This document shows, one piece after another, positions 51,071 to 61,700 of a stretch of 64,000 nucleotides of DNA (the stretch's first letter is position 1; every line of letters begins with the position of its first letter). The notes under the pieces were generated by a model. The model did not search any database. It was not told where the DNA came from and saw nothing but the letters and a program-made list of their open reading frames with translations. Source of the DNA: Taeniopygia guttata (lineage: Eukaryota > Chordata > Aves > Passeriformes > Estrildidae); the NCBI RefSeq assembly GCF_048771995.1, contig NC_133043.1:10558501-10622500 (forward strand). Reading direction: 5' to 3'. The translations under genes and the position numbers were made by a program.

Positions 51071-53264
51071 TAAACCTTCCCGCACCAGAAATCTTGGCTG
51101 AAAACCAGGTATGATAACTGCTACACTGTAGGGTAACTAACCTGAAGCCTGAGATCCACCAAGTATGTAGGTCAAGTTATCAAATTCCCCCTCATTGCCC
51201 CAGAATAGTAACCCTCTATTTTCACTTGAATGGTATTTGTGTCCCTGATCCATGTGTGGGACTGGATTTTCTTGCATCCAGGCTGCCTTTGGGTTTGTGT
51301 TCCCAGACCCAGCTGGCCCAGCAGTTACTGTCCCACAGTGATGGGCAGAGCAGTAGAAATTCAGTCCTGAACTCATCCCAGCCTACCCAGCAGTGAAGAT
51401 TCTAAAGGACTTGAGTTCAAACATCAGCTTCTATCCCTAAGCTAACAGCAGCACATGGAAATAATGGAAATACAAGTGATAAATAATAACACTTACGTAA
51501 ACATACATGAAAACAGAAAATAAACTCTCAGAACAGCTTGTGCTTTCTCAGTAATCACCACTCCTTATTTACCAAGAAAAAAGGTCACATAGTAATGCCT
51601 TTTTTGAAAGCTTTTGTCCCTAGAGTGGCCTTGTGAGATAAATCTTTTTCCATGAAAGTGCTGGGGAAAGAGGGAGCGGTCAGGCAGCTGAAGCCAACTT
51701 ACTGATGCCATGTAGACAACCATATAATACAAACAATAATAATAGGCAAGATGGAGCTGTGATCACTTCAGTCCTTTTGCACAACCAAGGAGATCATGTA
51801 ATCTCACAAGCACATGCCCTTGCTGCATGTTAAAGATCAGTTCCTGACTCACAACTCCTCCTTTTCATACTGGGTCAAAGTCACCTTTGTGCAAACAACA
51901 GCCACAAGCTCTTTCAGTATTACTGAGCCCTATTTCAGAGAAAGAATGGGGATTAAATTGACAGCAATCTGATAAAAGCTTTGCATAAGTAAAGAAATAT
52001 TTCTGCAAGGAAAACTAAATTAGTCTCACCTCCACGCCATTGCCTCATATTCCATTTTAATGACCAGCTCCTCAGCTGGGTGGGCAGCACAGCTTCACTC
52101 AAGGCAACTTAGCCAAGAAATTACTCATAAGGGATCAGCCATAAGAAATGTATTGCCTTGATATTGGGAGAGCCAACTGGGCTCACTGTGAGCATGCCAT
52201 TTTAATTAATGCTTAAATAAAGAACAAAAATAAGCCAGAATATTTATACCTACTGTATAAATACTAGTAATAATTATAATAATACACATAAGATTACTAC
52301 AAAAAATAAAAGAACAGAAATGTTTGCCAAACAGTCTCAGTGGGGAGGTGACAGCAGGTAAGATATGAGCAGATATTTATTATCATTACTGACATTTTTT
52401 TATGACGATAGTACAGGTCACGTTCTGGCGTCAGATTTACATACTGGAAGGAATCATGTGAGATCCGATCTTGCTTCTGCCAAAATGCTCTCTCCAAAAG
52501 TTTTCTGGACTGTGCAAGGATGAGGGTCAGCCTGTATGTCCAAACCAGTCAGCCAGAAATCCTCATGCTCTGCTTGCAAACCAAGTGACTGGAACTGGAA
52601 AGGACAGCTGACATAAGTGAACTCTTTGTCAAAGAGCTCAGCCACTTGGCAGGGAAGCTAAAAACACTGCATGATTCCAGCCTTGCACAGAGGTTACCAC
52701 CAAATACTTTGTGTGGTGCTGCCAGTCAGTAGGTTTGGTGACATCCCACTGCTCAGAGCTGCTTGTTTTATTCTGAAGACACAGTGTTCAGCAGGAAAAT
52801 CTCACAGGAATTAGAAGAATAAAGCTGTAATGAAAACATATTTACAGCTCCTGGGAGAAAACCTGCCACAGTGACATTTTAAAGGCTTTAATGCTTGGCT
52901 GAGTGTGGTAGGTGGTGCCACTGCAGAGCCTGAGCAAGATGTAAAATGTGTCCCTGCCAGTGGATTCCTCCTGTCTGTGAGGAATCATTCATCCCAGTGA
53001 AAGTTTTCTGTCCCCTTCCATCCTGTCCACCCCAGTGCAGCCCAGTCGGCCACGGGCCAGAGCCTGCTGCTCCCCTGTGTGCCAGGCTGGCTGGGCCAGG
53101 GCCACACTCACCTGCCAAGCAGCTGTACAGCAGTTACAGGTTCTGTGCGTTCTCTCAAATGCACAGACCGTAAGGAAAACTGCCTGCCAAAATGCGAAGA
53201 CATACAAAAATACACGTGCCCATAGTGTTCAATCTGTGTCCTCGGGGAACACCCCAGAGGGACG

Positions 53265-53865
53265 GCGCAGGGCAGGGCAGAATAGGGCAGGGCTGGGCAG
53301 AATAGGGCAGGGCAGGGCAGGGCAGCGCTGGGCAGGGCAGGGTAGGGCTGGGCAGGGCAGGGCTGGGCTGGGCAGGGCAGGGCAGGGCAGAATAGGGCTG
53401 GGCTGGGCTGGGCTGGGCTGGGCTGGGCTGGGCTGGGCTGGGATGGGATGGGATGGGCAGGGCTGGGCTGGGCTGGGCAGGGCAGAGTGGGGCAGAGCAG
53501 GGCCGGACAGGGCTGGACAGGGCAGGGCAGGGCTGGGCAGGGCTGGGCTGGGCAGGGCAGAATAGGGCAGGGCTGGGCTGGGCAGAGCTGGGCTGGGCTG
53601 GGCAGGGCAGAGTGGGGCAGAGCAGGGCCGGACAGGGCTGGACAGGGCAGGGCAGGGCAGAATAGGGCTGGGCTGGGCAGGGCAGAATAGGGCTGGGCTG
53701 GGCTGGGCTGGGCTGGGCTGGGCTGGGCTGGGCTGGGCTGGGCTGGGATGGGATGGGATGGGATGGGATGGGATGGGATGGGATGGGATGGGATGGGATG
53801 GGATGGGATGGGATGGGATGGGATGGGATGGGATGGGCTGGGCTGGGCTGGGCAGGGCAGGGTTA
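53265..53865 (+). repeat. Pentamer array (GGGCA/GGGCT/GGGAT) upstream of PCTP
   Basis: About 600 bases are built almost wholly of 5-bp units of form GGGNN. They start as mixed GGGCA/GGGCT with occasional GAATA, AGAGT and GGACA variants. An 11-copy GGGCT run (53690-53744) and a perfect 18-copy GGGAT run (53745-53834) follow. A block of about 70 bp recurs 125 bp apart (53461-53533 and 53586-53658). All units are G-rich on the PCTP sense strand. Long open frames across it are artefacts of the stop-free repeat. Confidence 0.95.
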
Positions 53866-53879
53866 GGCCGGGCTGTCCC

Positions 53880-53988
53880 CTAAAGCTCCCCCGGCCCCCG
53901 AGCCGCTGTCCCGGCCCCGCAGGCTCGGCGGGCCGGCCCCGGGGCGGAGCGGGGCGGGCCGGGCCGGGCGGGGCTGTGCCGGCCGGGG
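53880..53988 (+). promoter_or_regulatory. PCTP: PCTP CpG-rich core promoter / 5' UTR
   Basis: The 110 bases before the PCTP ATG are extremely G+C rich. They carry several GGGGCGG/GGGCGGG GC boxes of the Sp1/KLF type between 53940 and 53975, and no TATA box. The ATG context (GGGGATGG) has G at -3 and +4. The pentamer array ends at about 53865, directly upstream. The transcription start is not located more finely. Confidence 0.65.
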
Positions 53989-55724
53989 ATGGCGGCTCCG
54001 GAGGCCGAGGGGCCCGTGTCCTTGTCGCGGGGCTTCTCGGAGGAGCAGTTCGGGGCCGCCTGCCGGGAGCTGGACCAGCCGGCCCCGGCCGCGGCGGGGC
54101 CCTGGCAGCTCCTGCTGGAGACCGCGGGCGTGCGGATCTACCGCCGCTGCCACACGGTGCGCGGGCCGGGCGGCGCGGCCTGGGCGGCGGGGATGGGGAT
54201 GGGGATGGGGATGGGGATGGGGATGGGGATGGGGATGGGGATGGGGATGGGGATGGGGATGGGGATGGGGATGCGGGGGGCGGTGGGGATGCAGGGGGCG
54301 GTGGTGATGGGGATGCAGGGGGCGGTGGGGATGCAGGGGGCGGTGGTAAGGGGGATGCAGGGGGCGGTGGGGATGGGGATGCGGGGGGCGGTGGGGATGG
54401 GGATGCAGGGGGCGGTGGGGATGGGGATGCGGGGGGCTGTGGGGATGCAGGGGGCGGTGGGGATGGGGATGCGGGGGGCTGTGGGGATGCAGGGGGCGGT
54501 GGGGATGCAGGGGGCGGTGGGGATGCGAGGCCCGCACACCGCGGCCGCAGCAGCCGGTTCCCCGCAGTGGCCGGGGCTCGGTTTCTGCAGGCTGGCAGGA
54601 AGCCGCTTGCCGGGTAATGCCATTAAGTGCTGATGGCAAAGCCGGCGGGCCGCAGTGACCCCGCGGAACTCAGCAGCTGGATGGGAGCTGCCGCTGCTCA
54701 TGTGCCGCCCTCCCGAGCCCCTCGGGGGGATTGCGCTCAGGGCAGCGGGTCCCTAAACATCGACTCCCGAGCCCGCCCGTGCCACAGCATCCTCCCTGCA
54801 GGAGCCCTCGCCCCCTCCTGCCCCTCTCCAAAACTCCCTTCACACTGATTTTCCACCTCTAAAATCAGAAGGTAGTTCAGAAAGGGTTGGAATGAAATAT
54901 TCTTCCCTTTTGGGGGGACTAATTTCTTTAAAGAACTTTAGTAGCTTAGGAACTGACTTGTGATTGACAGTGTTTCCATTTTGACACAGATTAATTATTC
55001 AGTACTGACTTCTAAATCCATAAAAAAAAATATATATATATATGTAAATATCCTGTTTTTTAACTGAGTGATCATAGTTTCCTCTCAGCTCCTTCCAGAC
55101 TCCTTGCTGTTCTTTGCATGACAATTTTGTATTTGTATTCTGAGAAATCATTTCAGACATGGTAATGTTAGAAAAAACCAGCAAGACTACATGGCTGTGC
55201 TAAAGGCACAGGTGGGGAAAGCCTCTAAGCCTCTTTAAAAAACTATCACTTCATAGACCTTGGAATTCTCTTCAGTGATAAATAGTTCCTGTTTACAGTG
55301 TGGATGTGGTGACTGGCAGTGGCAAGATGAGCTTGTCACTGATCACAGCACAGGTGAGGCTGGGGTGCCTGCCAGGTATCCATGCAAAAATTAGTGAGTT
55401 GATGGAGTTCAGGGTGCTGGGGGTGTCCTGCTAGAGTGGGTGAAGTAGAGGCTTTAGGATCAGAGCTCAGCCCAGACCTGCAAATGCATTGTGCATGAAT
55501 GAAGGCAAAGGAACTTTGGGAAGCTGGAGGCTGGATTTAGCCAGGCACATGGGACCAGGGAAAGCCTGGCTTACTGCAGTGGCTGTGCTGCTATTGTGTG
55601 AATGCAGCTGGTGAGATGGAAAGGAGCTCAGGCTTCTCCTCCTCATCCTCTCGTGCTTTTGTACAGAAGAACTAAAGAGCTAAAAGGACTATTTGAAACT
55701 ATAAAAACCATTTACAGGTGTCTG

Positions 55725-55764
<40 letters not shown>

Positions 55765-58700
55765 TGTAATGTACAATGCCCCTAGTTTAGGCTGGATGGG
55801 CAGACTACATAGGATGCAAAGGACCTTTTCAAGTCCAGTATTGTGACTCCTGGGAAATAACTGTTTTGTCTTTCAGTAGCTTCAGATTGCTACAAGAGAA
55901 GATGAAGTCTAGGAGGAGGGTCTTTGTTTAAAGTCATTACTGGAAAAATTAGCTTTTAGCTCTTGCTGAACTGCAACTCCCCTGTAGCAACAGTAGTCCA
56001 GGAAGCTGAAAGCAGCAATGATTCTTCCTGTTGTCTTCTCTTTTTGCCTTGTCTTTCCACCTTTCTGCAGGTTGCAGAAATAGATCTTGGCCTTCCTGCT
56101 CAGTGCTGCATTGCAGCCAAGCTGATTGACTCTCCTGATGACATGCCTCAGAAAAACAGAAACATTTCACTCTTGTTTTAACTTTCTTACTGTAAATCGC
56201 TGTTTTTCTTGTGAGAAAAAACCAGCAATTTACAGTAAGAAAGCAATTCTTGTTGATGCCTCTTACAAAGATGATGAGTGCATGGGGTTACGCAGATGTT
56301 GAATAGTTCAGGTTTGAAGCTGGTGATTGGTGCTTCAGTGAAGATGAGTAGTTTAATTATGGTACTTCAAATCTTCATCTTCTGGAGTTGATTTGTGAAG
56401 GTGAGGAAAAGAGGAGAATTCATCTTTTCACTAACAGAATGTTGTATAATCCTTCTTTTCCTTTCCTTGGGAATGCTTTGATTTGATTTCTACATTGTAT
56501 ATTTGAAATACTCTCATTGTTTCAATTTAGTCCTGAACTCTCATTGTTTTGATTTAGTCCTGAACTCGTACTAACAATGGTACAAACATTGCTCTATAGG
56601 CACAGATGGAATTACCATATGTTGAAAGTAATATTAAAACAGGAGATATCCTGCACCCCACCCCTTCAGTGCATACAGCGTTCTGAAAGAAAATAGCTGA
56701 TAAATATTGAAGGCAGATATGAGTGTGTTGTATGTAAGTGTGGACATTGTAAAGCATTCTTGTATCCCAGCCTGATGTGTAAGCATAACTAACTTGCCAC
56801 AAGTATTTAACGCTTCTGGTAAACCTCAGTGTGGGCAGGATTTAGTCCACACTGACCACTGGAGATGAAAAGGGGACTTTGTTTGTGAACATGCTCCCTC
56901 TGGAACTCCTGATGAAGTAAAAGGGTACTGGTGTAAGGGAAGGAACAGCCATTGTGCAGGGCAGGTCAGCCTGGCTTGATTTACACTTTCATGTATAGAT
57001 CAAAAAGTCGAGAGGTTAAAGACTGAATCTTATATTGTTTTCTGAACACTTGCTTTCGCAGCTCTTGGGCATATTTGTAATTTGTGCCCCACCTAACTTC
57101 CTTCAGCTGTTCTCCCTGATGCAGAGTACTTCCCTTTCCTGTGTGACTTTTCCTCTCTTCATTCTGTTTCCACAGCAATCAGGACTTTATGAATATAAAA
57201 TCTTTGGTGGTCTTGCTGACGTTCCCCCAAAATTGTGTGTAGATGTCTACATGGACTTGGATTTCAGAAAAGAGTGGGATCAGTATGTTAAAGGTAAGCT
57301 CATCTAGGTAAAAGCAAGCTGGAGTCCACATTGATTGTTCCCACTAAAACTTTCCTCAAAGGTATTTCAGAGTTACTGCCTCCAGAGACTTTGGCTCAGA
57401 CTGAAATATCTTTGGGGATAAGGTTGCGCTCTGCAAATGTACAAGTAAACACTGATATGGAATCCCTAATGTCTCAACATTAGAGATTGGAGGAGGGATC
57501 CATTTCCTTTGGAATGAATTCTTTCCATGTTGGTTAAAGCATATGATTGGCATCACTGGTTATGCTGGAGCACCTTGTAACTTCTAGTTGTAATGCTTAG
57601 GTTAAATTTTAGTGGATGTCTTGGGGAAAAATGGGGGTTGTGCCTTTTGTGCATCTTTGCATATGGCAGTGGAGCAGTGCAGCGTGGAATAGCAGGTTGG
57701 AAGGGACTTCTGGATCATCTTGGTCGAAACTTCCTTGGTGAGAGCACAGTCACAACAAATGGCCAGCACCCTGTTCAGCTGAGTCTTCAAATTTATGCTT
57801 GGGGAGATTATTTCAGAGGCTAATTGTGAAAAGTTTTCCTCAGGCTTCCACCAGTTTGATGAGCATGATGGAATATCTTTTTCTGAAAGCATGGGCTGTT
57901 CTTGGCACCTTTTACAGTCAGGAATGGGTGTATCGAGAGAATATGTGGTAACTTCAGGCTTTCACAGAAAAATAAGTAATTAATTTAGTTAAGTTTATTT
58001 AACGTTGTCTTTGAAAAAGGGCATTGAACATGGATATCCATATGGTGTTAAAACATCTTAAGTCAGCAATAACAAAGTAAGGGTTCAGCTGATGTGGATA
58101 TCTAATAATCAATTTATTTTAAAGATGGGTATCCTTTTCTTTTTAACCTATCCTAAAAAGAAGGCTGCTTTTTTAAGCCTATGCTTGAAGTCAGCAGGCC
58201 AGTAAAACTGAAAAGTGGTCCAAGTGTTTTGCTGAACAAAGAGCAGTGTTAAAAACTAAAGACTTGTTAAATATTGTGCTTAGGTTGAGGACAGCTCCAC
58301 AGTGAATGATAGCTGATAATGCCAGTGGCTGCATTGATACAGAGACCCATAAATTTAACTCATGTCAGTCTTGGTCAAATTTAAGGAGTGGTGTCTTCAT
58401 TAAGTAGTGTTAATTGTCAAAATGTTCAGTAGCTGTCTTGTAGCAAAAGCCATTTTGCCATTAATGAAACAAAGAGTCAGAGTGGAACTCAACATTATCG
58501 TATTGGATGTAAAATATTCTGCTGAGTACTTCAGCAGTCTTTTAGTGCATTTAGCAGAAATGAGTGCTTCTTAAATAAACACTTTTTTTTTTTTTTAATT
58601 CCTTCATGGAGAAAAGAAAGGAAGCTGCTGGGGGAAGCTACACCCTTAAACTAAAAACTAGATAATGTTGCAGATCTGACACTTATATCCTTGCTGACCA

Positions 58701-61700
58701 TGGTTTGTTCATCTGTTAATTTATACTTGTGCTGGTGTTTTTAAGTCCAGCATTTCACAGAAATTAACTCTTACAGGGCATATGTATAATGTAATGCTTT
58801 CCTTCCTACTTAAAAATTGACACAAGCCCACCTGTTTTTTGGGATGGTACATATGATGAGAGTGCTAGCCAGTGTTTTAAATGTAACCTCAGTTCAGTCA
58901 GGGCTTTTTCTTTCACATTTAGGAAGAAACCCCAGAAAACTTCCATTGAGAGCCTTCTTGCTCTTGGTGTTACTGGTTTTATTCCTTGGTGCTCTTACAG
59001 CCGTGCAAGTGTCAGTCCAAAGGAGAATTCTCTGCTGAACGCTGGCTGGCATTGAAAGAAAAGCCTGACCAGAGCAGAAGCAGCTGCCTTTTTAGCTGAT
59101 AAGGCAACTGCTTCTGCATGCTTCTGTATATCCACAAGATGTGGACATCCTGAGCCTGGTTTGTGCTGCAGCTGCCAGTTGAGCAGGGAAGTTGTGACTG
59201 AGCTGTAGAGTAGTGACTGAGCTACACGTGCTTCTGTGGCATGATGCAAAGTGGTTGGGCCTGAGCAATACTGAAACTTGCTGCTCCTGATGGCAGCACC
59301 TTCCTGGCTGAGATCACACTTCCCAACAATTTCACAGTAATAACTGACTGTTGAAGCAGTGGGAGCTGCTGTGCTTATTATGGATAGAATGGACTTGTGA
59401 TCTCGTGTAGTGATGCCAAATGAAATGAGATTATTGATTAAAATGCACTGTATTCTGGTTTGAAGTGAAAGCAAGGTGGAATGTGGTTTATGTATTGTGT
59501 GTTTTTCCTGTGTTTGCAAAGATACACAGGTAAATGAGGTGGCTAATAGCAGCTGCATTGGGGTCTTTAAAACAGTGTCACGGTGCCTTTGAAAAAGGAA
59601 ATTTCTGTGTTTAGAAGTGAAAGTTAAGTGGGTAATCCAATGCTCCAGTGACCTCTGGTGGAAAACATAAATGTTGTGGGCTATTACAACACCGGGTGCA
59701 TCCAGTACTGCTGCAGCTGGAGAAGAGGAGAAGCTGTTTCCATGGGTGACAGCTGATCTGCAGGGCATACCAACAGAAGCCTGGCTGGGAATATGTCATA
59801 TAGGGAAAAAGCCTTCTGATTTGAGTTTCTAGGCAGACTGAAGGTGCTGTAATGAAGGCTCATAAACTGCTCAAGATTCTAGTTTGCTGTTGCATGTGAA
59901 ATTCCTGACAGCTTTTCCAAAATTCATTAATCCCTCATGTAGGATGTCTTCAGGTGTTAGAAAGCTGCACTCATCCTAGTTCCATGTTAATTCAGTATAA
60001 TTTACAAGGGTAATGACATGCCTGTGAAAAGGCACATTGTATTTGTGACTTGGATTTGTGCAAAACATGCACAGGTGAGGAAGAAGATGTGAGATGGAAA
60101 GGCTTTGAATGAACGAACGGTTGGAAAATGAATTTGACTCTGCTGCCCTCGGAATTGTTCTGATTTTATGTTCTGGAGTTTTTTGAGTTTTTTTTGTTTG
60201 TTTTTTTTTTTTTTTTGGATGGGGTGGTTTTTTTTCCCCCACCAATTAATCCAATAGCCTCAGAAAAACAGGCCACCTATTTTTGTGTATTTAATTCCTG
60301 AGCAATCTTGGTACAGAACTTTTTAATATCTCTTACTGCTAAAATTCTACATACATATCAATTTTGACATCAGGGATGCATGTAAAATGTGTTCATGTCA
60401 GAAATCAGCAGTTCTTGATGCCATCTACATTTCTGTTGCAGTAGAAATTAAAAATATCTAACAGTCTTCTTCTTTCAACTGTAGAACTGTATGAGGAAAC
60501 ATATGATGGTGAAAAAGTAATCTACTGGGAAGTGAAGTACCCTTTTCCTCTCTCAAACAGAGATGTATCCTTTCAAGTTTTTGTTCCTCTTGCAGTTTCT
60601 GCCACTTGGTCATCCAGGAGTTCCAACAATGAACCGATTCCATCACTCTGCTGCGCTGATCTCAGATCTTGCAGTTCTCATGTTACATGAATATACATGG
60701 CATGAGGAGGAGTGTGGGTGCCTCTTCCCACACAGAGCTAGAGCTCACATAGCTGAATTACTGCTCTGCAGGATGAGTCCTGTAGGGACATGAGAAACAA
60801 CTTGAAGGAGGGCCTGTTTGTGATGGAATTCACTTGTCAACTCCTCATGCCTCAAACTGACGTTGTTTTGACATGCCTCCTCAACGTGCAATGCAGTATG
60901 TCTACGTCCGGGAGTGCCGGGAGATGGATGTGCATGGCAGGAAGATCTGGGTTGTGTTAGCAAAAAGTGTGGCTGTTCCTCAGTGCCCTGAGAAGCCTGG
61001 TATTATCAGAGTTAAGAGCTATAAACAAAGCCTGGTGATTGAAAGTGATGGCAAGGCTGGATGTAAAGGTAAGAGGTCAAGAAAATGTGTGACAAGTTGT
61101 GTAGGCAGGAATGTATGTATCAGCAAAACACACAAAGAGGGGGACTGGAAATTTTAAGACAAGGGTTACTTTAAAATGAATGAAACCTTTGGAAATGTCC
61201 AGTGCAGCGCACTACTGTGAAGAATCTTTTTATTTAGCAGTTGGGCTGGGTGGTTAAGAATAGTCTACTGACCACTTCCTTCTGCCCTCCCATCCCACCC
61301 CCAGTCTGTACTTCTTTTCCTGCCAGACAGTTCAGCTGGGGAGACTGCTGCAATTTTCTTAACTCAGCAATGATTCAAGTGTTGTGTTTGACAGATGTAT
61401 AGATTAAAGGGTTTGCCTAGAGCTTGATTCCTGTCTTGAGATTAGTCTTTTAAAGACAGTCTTATTTTATAAGACAGGGTGCCAAAAATGTTTTGCAGTA
61501 ATCTGAATGCCTGTTGTGGCTCTGTCAGCTTCCCAGAGGTTAACAGGGAATGCCTGTATTTACTTCACATTTCACTTCAGGAAAAGTTGAATTTTTTGTG
61601 CAGAATTTAGAGTAGAACTGTGGTAGTTGGTGCTTCAGTGATGCACACTGATAGCTTCTGTCACAGTGTGTTAGAGCTGAGTAATTGGTATTTGGTAACT

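Larger units (their letters stand above)
45641..53264. other. Divergent TMEM100-PCTP intergenic segment
   Basis: This lies between the CpG island and the PCTP pentamer array. It contains the ancient palindromic repeat at 46.2 kb, a 22-bp duplication at 47.07 kb, a TA-rich tract at 50.05 kb and a CR1 fragment at 50.9 kb. The rest is unique, mostly AT-rich and without recognisable coding exons. Enhancers for either gene could lie here but cannot be identified by eye. Confidence 0.6.
54157..57175 (+). other. PCTP: PCTP intron 1
   Basis: The donor is ACG|GTGCGC and the acceptor TTTCCACAG|CAATCAGG. The first 370 bases are a GGGGAT hexamer run and a related GGGGGCGGT-bearing minisatellite. Further in are an AT dinucleotide run near 55030, a 37-nt T run at 55727-55763, a degraded CR1-like tail at about 55785-55855, a near-perfect hairpin at 56182-56243 and a 27-bp tandem duplication at 56511-56564. 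Confidence 0.85.
57294..60484 (+). other. PCTP: PCTP intron 2
   Basis: The donor is AAAG|GTAAGC and the acceptor CAACTGTAG|AACTG. It contains an antisense CR1 fragment (about 57678-57845) and T-rich runs near 58582 and 60181-60240. An unbroken 257-codon minus-strand frame at 58995-59768 resembles nothing I know. The rest is unremarkable. Confidence 0.85.

Noticed and set aside
53035-53865. Frames with Gly-Arg-Ala-Gly-Gln or Gly-Trp-Asp-Gly-Met repeats
   Set aside because: These are translations of the GGGNN pentamer array upstream of PCTP, not a repetitive protein gene.
53863-54701. Antisense frames of 258 and 187 codons (His-Pro or Ile-Pro repeats) over PCTP exon 1
   Set aside because: They are shadows of PCTP exon 1 and the GGGGAT array in reverse. 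No antisense splice or promoter evidence was seen.
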